A DNA stretch of 33,858 nt, taken from contig CAMRBZ010000008.1 in assembly GCA_947040595.1 (NCBI GenBank), positions 1-33,858 on the forward strand. Direction: 5' to 3'. The notes under the pieces were generated by a model. The model saw nothing but the letters and a program-made list of their open reading frames with translations, did not search any database and had not been told where the DNA came from. The translations under genes were made by a program, and so were the position numbers. The first letter of the stretch is position 1. Every line of letters begins with the position of its first letter. Positions 1-10,134 of the stretch are shown piece after piece. This DNA comes from an uncultured Enterovibrio sp. GTDB lineage: Bacteria; Pseudomonadota; Gammaproteobacteria; Enterobacterales; Vibrionaceae.

Positions 1-358
1 CTGTGTCGTTTATTGTAGAGGTCAAGTGAGTCAAAATACGTGAAGATGCAGCTAGAGCGCGAGTGAGTGGCACTGCAAAGTCAGGAAGGGTCTTTTCATT
101 GTGCATCAAGCCCCTTGAAAAACCACGCATCTTCAGCTTGTTTGGAATAAGCGAAGAGTCAGGAGTTTATACCCAAGACACTTGAAGATGTGCGCCTGCG
201 GCAAAGGAGTAAAGGGCAGCGCATCGATGGACGATGTGATTGCCCTGAGCGAGAGCTGCCAACACCCAGGCAGTTTCAAAGGCGACGGGTATCTCTTTTA
301 TTTTTGAATGCTCTCAATCTGGGATCATGCGCATTGTAAAGGCCCCTGTAGAGGAATT
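1..358. other. Non-coding, repeat-containing left edge
   Basis: I see no convincing gene before the ion channel. Bases 170-291 are a clear MITE copy. Bases about 40-150 contain weak echoes of the same element (GAAGATGC near 43, CACGCATCTTCA near 124) and may be an older, decayed copy. Confidence 0.5.
170..291 (+). repeat. MITE copy 1 (~123-bp TACCC...GGGTA element)
   Basis: This copy begins TACCCAAGACACTTGAAGATG and ends AAAGGCGACGGGTA. It has imperfect terminal inverted repeats of about 30 bp and TA at its left flank. Orientation + is defined as starting TACCCAAG. It is 122 bp long and lies upstream of the ion channel gene. Confidence 0.85.
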
Positions 359-715
359 ATGATCAGTTTTTGCTTTAATTTTTATCAGTTATTTAATGCC
401 GTGATTGTTGGAATAAAAAAGGATCAAGAATTCAGAATTTTATTCTTCTTATTGCTCACAATACTGGTAGGCTCAACGACTTTCTACTCAAATGTGGAAA
501 ATTGGAGCATCATTGACGCTTTGTATTTTTCAGTTATGACGATGTCAACCATTGGTTACGGCGATTTCGTACCGACGACAGATAACTCTAAAATATTTAC
601 CATCATTTTTACTTTTTTGAGTGTCGGTCTTTTTGTTGCATTAAATACAAAAATAGTCCTCATTACGCTGGAGCAGAGAAAAGCAAAATTGCTAAAACAA
701 AAAGAGAAGCACTAA
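359..715 (+). CDS. Small two-TM potassium channel (Ion_trans_2 family)
   Basis: This is a short pore-loop channel of 118 residues. A first TM helix (ILFFLLLTILVGSTTFY) is followed by a pore helix with the potassium selectivity filter TIGYGD, then a second TM helix and a Lys/Arg-rich cytoplasmic tail. That is the minimal KcsA-like layout, so it should form a tetramer passing K+ through the inner membrane. I chose ATG 359 because GAGGA lies just upstream at 351-355. An in-frame ATG at 308 would add 17 residues but lacks a ribosome-binding site. No RCK/TrkA-N regulatory domain follows, so gating cannot be read from the sequence. The function as an ion channel is firm; the exact ion is inferred from the filter. 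Confidence 0.85.
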   Translation: MISFCFNFYQLFNAVIVGIKKDQEFRILFFLLLTILVGSTTFYSNVENWSIIDALYFSVMTMSTIGYGDFVPTTDNSKIFTIIFTFLSVGLFVALNTKIVLITLEQRKAKLLKQKEKH

Positions 716-1115
716 AGTCTAAAACCCTTATGCATTGTGTCATATTTTTTTTATAATGCTCTGGTTTACCTGTGAAAACGATCTGCCAATAAAGAAAATT
801 GCATTTTATTTTTAAGTTTTTTCTTGCTTATAAATAATGCAACTTTCATCCTCCATTTTTTCAAAATCTCATAAAAAAACCTTGCGAATGATATGATCCT
901 TTAAAATATCATTTCTTTTTATTGTTTTTAAAGGCTTTATTTTCGGCTCTTTTTTCTGAGCTTGAATTTTATAGGTTTTATTTCTGGTTTTTTTCTGCTT
1001 TTTTTCTGCTTAGGCTTTTGAGGCTCCAAGAATTTCTCATGGGATCCTTGTAGAGGGCTTCCCCTGTTAAGGAATGTCCCCGATAGAATTAAAAAGAGTT
1101 GAAAATAAAATCGGC
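716..1115. other. Intergenic, no gene seen
   Basis: AT-rich DNA between the channel gene and the valS terminator. A reverse-strand reading frame (937-1182) runs through here, but it overlaps the valS stop and the terminator and becomes a low-complexity Lys/Arg/Pro tail, so I do not accept it. Confidence 0.5.
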
Positions 1116-1146
1116 GATAAAAAAACGGACCCATAGAGGTCCGTTT
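1116..1146 (-). terminator. valS terminator
   Basis: AACGGACC (1124-1131) pairs with GGTCCGTT (1138-1145) around a six-base loop. On the minus strand the stem is followed by a T run (the A run at 1119-1125). It lies 23 bases beyond the valS stop. Confidence 0.85.
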
Positions 1147-1168
1147 GATAGAGATGACGCAAGTTAAT

Positions 1169-4042
1169 TTACAATGCAGCAATCGTTATTTTTTGTGACT
1201 GCAGTTTTTCACGTGTTTCTTTGCATGTTTCAAGTCGCTCTCGTTCCGCGTTGACGACGGCTTCGGGGGCTTTTGCAACAAATCCTTCGTTGCTTAATTT
1301 GGCCGAAATACGTTCAATTTCACCCTCTATTTTTGTCACTTCTTTGTCTAATCGCGCAAGCTCTGCCTCTTTGTCGATTAAACCGGCCATAGGGATCATC
1401 AGGGTTGATTTATGCACTATCGCTGTGGCACACGCGGGGAGGATGTCGCTTTCTTGAAGGAGCTTGATGCTTTCTAGCTTGCCTAAAGAGATTAATACTT
1501 TTTTGTTTTCTTCTAAACGGTTAGCATCTTTTTCATCAGCGGCTTTTAGGATCACATTCAAGGGTTTGCTTGGAATGATGTCATATTGAGCGCGCAGATT
1601 TCGGATAGAGGTAATGAAGGTTTTTACCCAATCCATGTCTGCAATGATTTTTGCATCGAATCGGGTTTCATCAAACTGTGGTAAAGCTTGCAGCATAATG
1701 GTTTCTCCTTCGATGCCCGTCATCTGTGCTTTTACGCTTTGCCAGATTGATTCGGTGATGAAAGGAAGGACAGGATGCGCCAGGCGCAGTGTTTTTTCAA
1801 GCACGCTGAGCAAGGTATAACGGGTTGCTTTTTGTTGGTTTTCATCGCCTTTCCAAAGAACAGGTTTGGTCAGCTCAAGATACCAGTCACAAAATTGATT
1901 CCAAATAAATTCATATAAGGTATTGGCCGCCATATCTAAACGGAAATTATCGATGTGGGTGTTGAATTCTTTGGCTGCGAGCTGAAATTGAGATTCAATC
2001 CATTGGTCCGCCAATGAAAATGGCAGTTGGGCGACCTCTTCTTTTGGTAAAGAGAAAGCGCAGTCTTTTTCTTCTGTGTTCATTAAGACGTAACGGCTTG
2101 CATTCCAAAGCTTATTACAAAAATTGCGGTAGCCTTCAAGGCGTTTCATGTCCCAATTGATATCACGTCCAGTGGAAGCCATCGCCGCTAATGTGAAGCG
2201 CAAGGCATCGGTGCCATAGGGTTCAATTCCACCTTCAAAGGCTTTGCGGGTGTTCTTTTCAATTTTTGCGGCAAGCTGAGGTTGCATCATGTTTCCACAG
2301 CGTTTTTCAACTAAATCTTCAAGAGCAATCCCATCAATCATGTCTATGGGGTCAAGAACATTCCCTTTGGATTTTGACATTTTATCGCCGTTTTCATCAC
2401 GAATAAGTCCTGTGACATACACGGTTTTAAAAGGAACTTGGGCCTTCCCATTTTCATCTTTACAAAAGTGCAAGGTCATCATGATCATCCGTGCGACCCA
2501 GAAGAAAATGATATCAAAACCTGTAACCAGCACATCTGAAGGGTGAAATGTTTTTAGATCCGGAGTATTTTCCGGCCAGCCTTGAGTGCCAAATGTCCAA
2601 AGTGCTGAGGAGAACCAAGTGTCTAATACATCATTGTCTTGGCGTAAAACGACAACTGGCGCGAGCTTGTGTTTTTCACGTACTTCAGCTTCGTTACGAC
2701 CCACGTAAACCTGACCGTCGTTATCGTACCAAGCTGGAATGCGGTGACCCCACCATAATTGACGCGAAATACACCAATCTTGGATATCACGCATCCAAGA
2801 AAAATACATATTTTCATATTGTTTAGGTACAAACGCGATATCGCCATTTTCAACAGCTTCAATGGCAGGTTTTGCCAGAGACGCCGCGCGAACATACCAT
2901 TGAGCGGTGAGCATGGGTTCGATAACAACACCACCACGATCCCCATAAGGAATGGTAAGATCGTGATCTTTAATTTCTTCGAGCAAACCGAGCGCGTCCA
3001 GTTCAGCAACGATGGCTTTACGGGCAGCAAAGCGCTCCATACCTTGATATTTTTCTGGGATGTCTGTGCTGTAAACATCACTTTCTTCACCGTGTGTGGT
3101 GAAGACTTCTGCTGAATTACGAATATCCGCGTTGAAGGTAAGGATGTTGATCATGGGCAGGTTATGACGTTTACCGACTTCATAGTCATTAAAATCGTGT
3201 GCAGGAGTGATTTTTACGCACCCAGTGCCTTTTTCCATGTCTGCATGTTCATCTCCTAAAATAGGAATGCGTCGACCGAGAATAGGCAAAATGATCTCTT
3301 TTCCTATCAAATCTTTATAGCGCGGATCTTCAGGATTTACGGCAACACCGGTATCGCCCAACATGGTTTCAGGACGGGTCGTTGCAACAACAATGTGGTC
3401 TTTACCCTCTGCGCTTTTAATGCCATCAGCAAGCGGATAACGGAAATGCCACATGTGCCCTTTAACATCTTTGTTTTCAACTTCGATGTCAGAGATGGCC
3501 GTGTGCAGTTTAGGATCCCAGTTCACCAAACGTTTACCACGGTAAAGAAGGTCTTCTTGATAGAGACGAACAAAGACTTCTTGAACCGCGTTTGATAGAC
3601 CCTCATCCATCGTAAATCGTTCACGATCCCAGTCAACCGAAGCACCTAATCGGCGAAGCTGCTTTGTGATGGTGCCACCCGATTCGGTTTTCCATTCCCA
3701 AATTTTATCAATAAAAGCATCACGGCCGTAGTCGTGTTTCGTTTTGTTTTCTTCTGCTGCTATTTTACGTTCCACAACCATTTGGGTCGCAATGCCTGCG
3801 TGGTCTGTTCCTACCTGCCATAAGGTATTTTTGCCTTTCATTCTTTCACAGCGAATCAAGGTATCCATGATGGTATCTTGGAAGGCATGCCCCATATGCA
3901 GACTGCCGGTGACATTGGGTGGCGGGATCATAATGCTATAAGCGGGTTTAGATGTATCGCCGTGGGGTTTGAAATATCCAGCTTCTTCCCAGAGTTGATA
4001 TTGTGCTTTTTCAATTGATGTCGGGTTGTATGTCTTTTCCAT
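1169..4042 (-). CDS. valS: Valyl-tRNA synthetase
   Basis: Cytoplasmic class Ia aminoacyl-tRNA synthetase that charges tRNA-Val with valine using ATP. At 957 residues it has the usual full length. The HIGH motif is HMGH at residues 49-52 after PPPNVTGSL. The KMSKS motif is exact at 554-558 ([14 protein letters not shown]). The central insert carries the editing (CP1) domain with [12 protein letters not shown]. The last 60 residues form the valine-type coiled coil ([18 protein letters not shown]) that contacts tRNA. It lies 19 bases downstream of holC in the same leftward unit, the usual gammaproteobacterial pairing. A hairpin terminator follows. Nothing looks damaged. Confidence 0.98.
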   Translation of the reverse strand: MEKTYNPTSIEKAQYQLWEEAGYFKPHGDTSKPAYSIMIPPPNVTGSLHMGHAFQDTIMDTLIRCERMKGKNTLWQVGTDHAGIATQMVVERKIAAEENKTKHDYGRDAFIDKIWEWKTESGGTITKQLRRLGASVDWDRERFTMDEGLSNAVQEVFVRLYQEDLLYRGKRLVNWDPKLHTAISDIEVENKDVKGHMWHFRYPLADGIKSAEGKDHIVVATTRPETMLGDTGVAVNPEDPRYKDLIGKEIILPILGRRIPILGDEHADMEKGTGCVKITPAHDFNDYEVGKRHNLPMINILTFNADIRNSAEVFTTHGEESDVYSTDIPEKYQGMERFAARKAIVAELDALGLLEEIKDHDLTIPYGDRGGVVIEPMLTAQWYVRAASLAKPAIEAVENGDIAFVPKQYENMYFSWMRDIQDWCISRQLWWGHRIPAWYDNDGQVYVGRNEAEVREKHKLAPVVVLRQDNDVLDTWFSSALWTFGTQGWPENTPDLKTFHPSDVLVTGFDIIFFWVARMIMMTLHFCKDENGKAQVPFKTVYVTGLIRDENGDKMSKSKGNVLDPIDMIDGIALEDLVEKRCGNMMQPQLAAKIEKNTRKAFEGGIEPYGTDALRFTLAAMASTGRDINWDMKRLEGYRNFCNKLWNASRYVLMNTEEKDCAFSLPKEEVAQLPFSLADQWIESQFQLAAKEFNTHIDNFRLDMAANTLYEFIWNQFCDWYLELTKPVLWKGDENQQKATRYTLLSVLEKTLRLAHPVLPFITESIWQSVKAQMTGIEGETIMLQALPQFDETRFDAKIIADMDWVKTFITSIRNLRAQYDIIPSKPLNVILKAADEKDANRLEENKKVLISLGKLESIKLLQESDILPACATAIVHKSTLMIPMAGLIDKEAELARLDKEVTKIEGEIERISAKLSNEGFVAKAPEAVVNAERERLETCKETREKLQSQKITIAAL

Positions 4043-4061
4043 AGGGCTCTTGATGGGCTAA

Positions 4062-4523
4062 TTAATCGATAATGTGGGAGATCGCATCGAGGGGCAAGGT
4101 GTGCATTTTGTAACCCGCCATGCGATAAATTTTGTAGCGTTCTCGTGCGCTTTTTTTGCACGTTTCTTCGCAAGGTACGAAGTCTACCACTTGTGCAAAG
4201 GTTGGCGCAAAAACTGACGTACTTTGTGTCAAATTAATCAAAACATGCCGCTGTCCAAATTTTCGCGTATCCGTCCAGCCGATTTCTACTTGAGCCCCTC
4301 CTGGAGGGCCTTCACCCACTAAATTATGAGGAACAAAAACAGCGGGAGAGGCTTGCCACAATGTTTCATCTATTGCTTGGGCTTGGGCTTTATCATGTGC
4401 TGCGATGTAAACCCGTAGTCCTTTTTGAATAAAAAGGTAAGAAAGCAGGCAGACCTTATTCAATGTGCATTCGAGGGGATTTTGAGAAGATTCATTTTCT
4501 AAATAAAAGGTGGCATTGGCCAT
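4062..4523 (-). CDS. holC: DNA polymerase III chi subunit
   Basis: Chi subunit of the replicative clamp loader. With psi it links the complex to single-stranded-DNA-binding protein. The protein starts MANATFYLEN and runs 153 residues, matching the family length. Typical features are the N-terminal strand followed by CLLSYLFIQKGLRVYIAAHD, then DETLWQ and FVPHNLVGEG, and a C-terminal YKIYRMAGYKMH segment. I chose ATG 4523 because AAGGAG lies eight bases upstream; an upstream in-frame start at 4559 would add 12 residues without support. It is co-directional with valS. In many gammaproteobacteria pepA lies immediately upstream of holC; here the autotransporter gene separates them. Confidence 0.93.
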   Translation of the reverse strand: MANATFYLENESSQNPLECTLNKVCLLSYLFIQKGLRVYIAAHDKAQAQAIDETLWQASPAVFVPHNLVGEGPPGGAQVEIGWTDTRKFGQRHVLINLTQSTSVFAPTFAQVVDFVPCEETCKKSARERYKIYRMAGYKMHTLPLDAISHIID

Positions 4524-4679
4524 CTTGGCTGCTCCTTGGGGCGGGCATTGGGTTTTCAATATGATATACCAAATAAAGGGGCATTTTTGAGCGCTTGTTT
4601 GAGATCAGGGTGAGGCCTTTTTTATGCAAAGGAAGAGGATGACATTGATGATCGCATTTTGTGGCTTGCAAGAAAATGA

Positions 4680-4710
4680 TAAAAAAATCCCCGAAAAATT
4701 TTCGGGGATT
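4680..4710 (-). terminator. Terminator of the inverse autotransporter gene
   Basis: AATCCCCGAAAA pairs with TTTTCGGGGATT across 4686-4710, and the minus strand continues into TTTTTTTA. It sits about 35 bases past the autotransporter stop, separating it from holC. Confidence 0.9.
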
Positions 4711-4744
4711 GGCGTGAACTAAAAAGCGGGATTGCGCTTAAGCG

Positions 4745-7700
4745 TTACATTAATTCTAGCGTGGTTGATGCTTCGAACAATTTGACGCCGCGCACTCTTG
4801 CTTTGACGGTGACAGGCCCGACAATGGTGCCTTTTAATATCGCATTGTAGCTTCCATTTTTTCCTTCGCTGTATTGGCTTATAGTGACTCCGGAAAGAAC
4901 TTGCGCATCATGAATATACACACTAAAGATGACGTTTTCTCCTGAAATTGGATTTCCAACTTCATCTTTTAAGAGGAGTGTAATGACACTTGAATCTATA
5001 TTATCGGCTTTAATTCTCTGATTTGATGTGAGAAGTTTGGATGTTTTTGCCCATGGTTGGGCCGTACTCGGTTCATTTTCTTCTTCAAGGTATCCTTGAT
5101 TTTGTCTCGTTTGGTGATCTTGTATGATCTTATAAGGCGTGCTGAATTTATTTTTAGCTGTGATTGTTCCTTGAAAGTTAAAGGGACCCGGTAAGGTGCC
5201 TTTTTCTGCGAATGCTTCTTTTTCTTTTTTCTTATTGCTTGTTTGGTATTGATAAGCTGTATGCGCAGGTTGGACTGCAGGAATCGAGGGGGTAACAACG
5301 ACTGGAAAATCTTTTGTGAAAGACCCTCCTAAAAAGCTGGCCCTGACTTTTAAGGCCGCAGCTTGGTGGGCTTTTAAGCTCATCCTGTATTCTCCAGGAT
5401 TAACCCCATTGCTTAAAGGCCTAAAAGAGAATGCAGGATTCTCGGTATAATCATTTTCATCGGGACCTTGCAAAAGTACAAATTTGACAGTTTTCCCAGA
5501 CAAGCCATTTTCGAACTGATCTTTTATAGTAAATGTAAAGATATTTTCGTCGACTCCGTTACCAAGCATTATGTTTTTCGTACCAGTCAATGTTGTTTTT
5601 TCTTCGCTTACCGGCATGCCCTCACTTGAAACTGTCAGCGTTTTCGTGGGCCCGAAGACCGAGTCTGCAATGCCCTCAACATTTGCTTTTATGGTGTATG
5701 TCCCGGCTTTTTGTCCTTTTACTGTTCCGACGTAGATGCTGTTTGATCCCGGTGGCGCATGGGTGAAAGTCAGGCCTGTTGCTGGAGTCGCTGTGCCTTG
5801 AATGACTGCGCTAAATTTAACGTTTTGGTTTGGCATAGGATTCCCATGCTTGTCTTTCAACGTCAGGGTGAGGACGCTTGTCTCTCTGTCATCTGCCGGG
5901 ATGGTTGATTTATTTGAGTCAAATATTGAACGTTCGGGAGAAGGGATATTGTCAGAAACAAAGTCAAGTGCGCTCTCCATTGAAAAATTGCTGACACCCA
6001 CTATGCTCGCTTTGGCAACGATCCGTCCTGCAGCGACACCTTTGATTTTCACTGTGTAGACCCCGTTAGCTTCTGGGGTTATATCGTACAATTCAATGCC
6101 TGTCGTCAGTGGAACATTGTCGCGAAAAGCGGTAAAGCTTGCCTGTTTATTTGAAAGTGGATTTCCATGTTGGTCTTTTAGTGTCAAAGTTAAGAGGCTG
6201 AAATCCGTGTTGTCAGCAATGACCAGCGTTTTTTCGGGAGTAAATGTGGACACCCTGCGATCAGGGACTGCATTATTTGTCGTTAACGTAAGGTATGCTG
6301 GCAGTACAATGTTGCTGTTTCCATTCACCGTGGCTTTAACTGTGATCTCACCTGCGCGCGTTCCTTTTATTCTTGCTATGTAGCTTCCCGTTGTAGATTC
6401 TTCCGGTATGATAGTGATCCCCGAATCTCCTGTTATTGCTTGACCCGCACTGTCTAATATTTCATACCCGAGTGTTTTGCCAGGGAGGGGGTTTTTGAAT
6501 TTATCGAATAAATTCACAGTCATAGTGGCCGATTCTGTGCCGTTTGCTTCAATGCTTATTTTATCCATAACCGCATTAGAGTTGCCTTGATCAGGTTGAG
6601 CACTGACATTGGTTAAGTTCATCTCTGCCGTTTTTTCAAATCCACTTACCCCTAAAACCACGGCTTTTATAACCAAAGGACCTGGAGATGTTCCTTTGAT
6701 GGACATCAAGTAAGTTCCCTCGAGGCTCTCTTCGACCGTACTCAGTGTAATGCCCATTCCATTGCTAAAATCGATTCCATCTCGATAGGCCTTAAAAAGG
6801 ACTTCTCTTTTTAGCAGTGGGTTTCTATTTTTATCTTTTAAAGCAAGAGTAAACAGGCTTGCTGCCTGGTTATCTGCTTCAATGCTGGAACTGGGTGCGC
6901 TTAAAGTAGATGTCGCAATCGAAGGCAATAATCCGTCAGTTGTTAAGGTGATCGTGCTTTTTAGGTTGAGTGGTATATTTTTTATGACCGGTTTTATGTC
7001 TATTATTCCCGCACTCGTTCCACGCAAGCTTGCAAAATAATATCCGTCTTTATGCACCGTTATGGGGCCCAATGTTATTCCCAGGCTTGTCGTGACGTCG
7101 TTTGATCCTTGAAAGGCTTTAAAGGCAATGTCTTTTTCTAGACCTGATAAGGTATTTCCAAACTCATCTTTTAATTGCAATATGAGGGTTGTTGAATCAG
7201 AACCATTGGCGCTGAGGGTGTCTTTCAGTGTGCGAAGAGTTGATTTTTGATCTGATGGTGTGATGCTTTCAGGGATAGTCAATTCAAAAGACAATGGCAC
7301 TTCAAACGCCCCGATCCCAACGAGATTAGGTTTGATGGTCACTTTTCCTGCCCTTGTTCCTTTTATGGTTGCTGTGTATGTCCCTTCTTGTTCCACTGTC
7401 GGCCCGAAGGTGATCCCTTCACTTAAAATGGCGCCACCATTGTATGCCAAGAAATGTATATTTCGGTCTTTTAATTTGTTTTGAAATTGATCCCTTAAAT
7501 CTAACGTCACAATGGCTTCGTCTGTGCCGTTGGTCGATATAGAGGGGACGCTGGACTTTATTTTGGAATAAACCGTTGATGGAATTGCAGTGGCTGCACT
7601 AAACGTGATATCCGATGCAATCACGACGTCTGGAAAATCTGCGACCTTTGCTTTTATGACGAATCGACCTGTCGCTGTGCCTCTTAATTTGCTTGTGTAA

Positions 7701-9586
7701 GCGCCATTGGCTTGTTCAAATGTTTCTCCGATGCTGATCCCTATTGACGGGGCAACAGGCATATTTCCGGAATAAAGTTCAAAGACCACTGTTTTGTTAA
7801 ACAAAGGATTTCGATATTGATCTTTGAGTTCGACAGTGACTGAGGTTTCAGTAATGCCATCTGCCGCAATCACGCTATTAAAAGGTCTTAGGGTTGACTC
7901 GATCTCTGATGGGGGGGCTTTAAGTGCGTCGAAGGACGCATCTTCTTGGTAAGGTTCTTCGTCAAGTAGAACGGTAAAAGGAACCGTTCCTGTTTTTGTT
8001 GAATAGAGGGTGGTTATGGCTTTTCCTTCTTGAGAAGTAAGGATGTCTGTAGCTGAAAAATGTGCAGAGGACGTTTTGGTTAAAAAGTTGACCTTTTTAC
8101 CTGAGAGAGGACGACCACTGGTGTTTCGAACGATAACGGAAATAAGGACACCGACATTTTCGGCGCCTTCTACTCCGACTTGCCCTGTTTTATTGTTGAT
8201 GTCCCCGACAGAATGAATGCTAATGTCTCTATCATTGATTGAGGACGAAACTCTGTTTTCTTTTATCTGAATATTGATTGGCGCTGGGACCGTTTTTATC
8301 TCGCCATTTTTTAAATGTATAACAGCATTAAGTGGGTAAGAATTTGGTCCTGCCTGGATAAATTCAGGGGCAATAAAATGGGTGTTATTTTGGATGTAAT
8401 TTTGAGCTTCACCAGAAAACAAAATATTTCTTACTTGAGACTGATCGCCTGTAATCTCAAGCCATTCGCTTAATGCTGCCGTGCTGAGTTCTTCTATTTC
8501 TACGCTATTTGTTTTGAAACTGATCTCGACCGGTGTGGTGGCTTGTCGGTATTCTAAACGGATATTGTGGTCTCTTTCGACAAGGCTGAGCAATTGAAAC
8601 TCTAAGGCTTTCGTGTCCGCAACGTTCGACATGCTGAGTTGCTTATTCAGAGGAATACCCAAGTGATAGGATAAACCGAGTCCGATGGTTGCTTCTTCTT
8701 TTCCGCCTTTTTCAATCGTGTAACCCGTTTTTAATGAAAGCAAGGAAATGGGCTGGAAGTTTAAAGCACCGCTTACGACGAAGGGGTTTGCCATCGGGGT
8801 ATTGCCGTTGCTCATTTCAACGTTTTCACCAAAGAATTGCTGATATGTGGTTTCAAGCGATATCCAGGGTACTTGGGGTAAGTAACCCGTGAAATTGAAA
8901 TCAATGCCTTGTGCTGGGCGTTCATCCAATAAAACCCCGCTTCCTATGGAATTAAATCTGTTGGGACTTTCTTTCCATCCATTTAAGGGGAAGTAGTAGT
9001 TTGAGGTGAGTTTGAAATATTGGCGTCCATATTCTCCCCCTAAGCTGCCCCGTTGGTGTTCGCGGGTTAAGTCGTAATCATAAAATGCATTCATTCCAAA
9101 AAACGAATCAACATCTTTCTTTCTATAACCAAGGCCGATGTGAACAAAGTCGCGTCCATCGAAATTAGAGGCTTGATTGAATAACATACCGGGTTGTATA
9201 AACCAGGTGGATGAAATTTTTCCGTTTCCTTTACTGAAAAAGGGGACGAGTAAATCTATCTCACCGGATTTTAATGTCAGAAACTGGTCCATTTCGACAT
9301 CTATATTAACGGTGCCATATTGAGATAACCAACGTTCTGTTTCTTTTGTTATGTACTTTTCTGCGTTTGAATTAATGATATTAACGGCTTCTTGCTTAAT
9401 TATTTCGCTTATTTCTCCTTCATTTCCACTTGATGAAAGGGTTTTCGCAATATGCTCCATTGTTTCGCTGCTCTCAAAGTGAGGCTGCGGTTCATTTTCA
9501 TTACTGGAAGCATAAGAATAAGGAATAAATATAGTCTGAAGTATATGTATATAGATAAAAGAATATGAAACAACTTTTTTATTCAT
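4745..9586 (-). CDS. Intimin/invasin-like inverse autotransporter with about ten Ig-like domains
   Basis: Large outer-membrane adhesin of 1613 residues. The signal peptide (MNKKVVSYSFIYIHILQ..., probable cleavage after YSYA) is followed by an inverse autotransporter beta-barrel of roughly 250 residues (DGRDFVHIGLGYRKK, MNAFYDYDL, LGGEYGRQYFKLTSNYYFPL). The exposed passenger follows. The first Ig-like domain is divergent. Eight close Big_1-type repeats of about 100 residues follow, with the pattern ADG...TLxLKDxxGNPL...YxxxIKGTxAGxxxIKA. A low-complexity Lys/Gln-rich linker then leads to one last repeat. No lectin domain caps the end. I prefer the start at 9586 because it gives a canonical signal peptide; an in-frame start at 9682 would add 32 very basic residues, as in extended signal peptides. 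Likely role: adhesion to cells or biofilm. Confidence 0.93.
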   Translation of the reverse strand: MNKKVVSYSFIYIHILQTIFIPYSYASSNENEPQPHFESSETMEHIAKTLSSSGNEGEISEIIKQEAVNIINSNAEKYITKETERWLSQYGTVNIDVEMDQFLTLKSGEIDLLVPFFSKGNGKISSTWFIQPGMLFNQASNFDGRDFVHIGLGYRKKDVDSFFGMNAFYDYDLTREHQRGSLGGEYGRQYFKLTSNYYFPLNGWKESPNRFNSIGSGVLLDERPAQGIDFNFTGYLPQVPWISLETTYQQFFGENVEMSNGNTPMANPFVVSGALNFQPISLLSLKTGYTIEKGGKEEATIGLGLSYHLGIPLNKQLSMSNVADTKALEFQLLSLVERDHNIRLEYRQATTPVEISFKTNSVEIEELSTAALSEWLEITGDQSQVRNILFSGEAQNYIQNNTHFIAPEFIQAGPNSYPLNAVIHLKNGEIKTVPAPINIQIKENRVSSSINDRDISIHSVGDINNKTGQVGVEGAENVGVLISVIVRNTSGRPLSGKKVNFLTKTSSAHFSATDILTSQEGKAITTLYSTKTGTVPFTVLLDEEPYQEDASFDALKAPPSEIESTLRPFNSVIAADGITETSVTVELKDQYRNPLFNKTVVFELYSGNMPVAPSIGISIGETFEQANGAYTSKLRGTATGRFVIKAKVADFPDVVIASDITFSAATAIPSTVYSKIKSSVPSISTNGTDEAIVTLDLRDQFQNKLKDRNIHFLAYNGGAILSEGITFGPTVEQEGTYTATIKGTRAGKVTIKPNLVGIGAFEVPLSFELTIPESITPSDQKSTLRTLKDTLSANGSDSTTLILQLKDEFGNTLSGLEKDIAFKAFQGSNDVTTSLGITLGPITVHKDGYYFASLRGTSAGIIDIKPVIKNIPLNLKSTITLTTDGLLPSIATSTLSAPSSSIEADNQAASLFTLALKDKNRNPLLKREVLFKAYRDGIDFSNGMGITLSTVEESLEGTYLMSIKGTSPGPLVIKAVVLGVSGFEKTAEMNLTNVSAQPDQGNSNAVMDKISIEANGTESATMTVNLFDKFKNPLPGKTLGYEILDSAGQAITGDSGITIIPEESTTGSYIARIKGTRAGEITVKATVNGNSNIVLPAYLTLTTNNAVPDRRVSTFTPEKTLVIADNTDFSLLTLTLKDQHGNPLSNKQASFTAFRDNVPLTTGIELYDITPEANGVYTVKIKGVAAGRIVAKASIVGVSNFSMESALDFVSDNIPSPERSIFDSNKSTIPADDRETSVLTLTLKDKHGNPMPNQNVKFSAVIQGTATPATGLTFTHAPPGSNSIYVGTVKGQKAGTYTIKANVEGIADSVFGPTKTLTVSSEGMPVSEEKTTLTGTKNIMLGNGVDENIFTFTIKDQFENGLSGKTVKFVLLQGPDENDYTENPAFSFRPLSNGVNPGEYRMSLKAHQAAALKVRASFLGGSFTKDFPVVVTPSIPAVQPAHTAYQYQTSNKKKEKEAFAEKGTLPGPFNFQGTITAKNKFSTPYKIIQDHQTRQNQGYLEEENEPSTAQPWAKTSKLLTSNQRIKADNIDSSVITLLLKDEVGNPISGENVIFSVYIHDAQVLSGVTISQYSEGKNGSYNAILKGTIVGPVTVKARVRGVKLFEASTTLELM

Positions 9587-10086
9587 GTGATATTTCTTAT
9601 TATTTATGGATGATTCTAGAAAAGAAAGCGCCAGAGGTTTGGCATATTGCTTGCGTTTTTTAGTATATGTACGGCGGTGCATTGAAATTAAAGATGTCGA
9701 TTTTATTTTAAATTAAAGCTCGACTATACCTGAGAATGAACTAATGTATCAGATTTATTTATAAAAGCGGTAATGAATAAACATATAATGACATGCTGGA
9801 ATTGTTTTTTTTTGTGTCATTATCTAAATGAATAGACATTGAAAGAAAGTGCTGCTTTGGTTTATTTTTAGATAGATAAATAAACCAAAGCTTGATTGAA
9901 TGTTTTATATGCGATTAGTTCAATGCTTGGGTTAATATGTATATGTAATTTGAATAATAATTAAAGTTAATTTTACCTGTTTTATTGTATCAAGGTTTTA
10001 TGCGGTTTTATTTAGATAGGAATTCTTTTTTAAGGTTTTAATTGAAGGCAAAAGAATACAAGGTGTTATTTTATAATGTATTTATT
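9587..10086. other. AT-rich intergenic region upstream of the autotransporter
   Basis: About 500 bases, very AT-rich, without a supported gene. It should hold the autotransporter promoter, and it contains the perfect inverted repeat at 9854-9891. Confidence 0.5.
9854..9891. repeat. Perfect 14-bp inverted repeat
   Basis: GCTTTGGTTTATTT (9854-9867) is exactly complementary to AAATAAACCAAAGC (9878-9891), with a ten-base loop. No T run follows on either strand, so it is not a standard terminator. It lies about 270 bases upstream of the chosen adhesin start. It could be a regulator site, an RNA hairpin or a mobile-element remnant. Confidence 0.6.
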
Positions 10087-10117
10087 TAAAAACCCCCTAA
10101 GTATTGGGGGTTTTTTA
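10087..10117 (-). terminator. pepA terminator
   Basis: AAAAACCCCC (10088-10097) pairs with GGGGGTTTTT (10106-10115) across an eight-base loop, and T runs flank the stem on both strands. It lies some 20 bases after the pepA stop and can work in both directions. Confidence 0.9.
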
Positions 10118-10134
10118 TGCAGCTAAAAGCGTTT

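Noticed and set aside
937-1182. 81-codon reverse frame with a Lys-rich tail downstream of valS
   Set aside because: It begins inside the valS coding end, covers the valS terminator and has low-complexity composition.
2623-3090. Long reverse frame inside valS, along with several frames antisense to valS, pepA and the adhesin
   Set aside because: All overlap well-supported genes and have no recognisable protein features.
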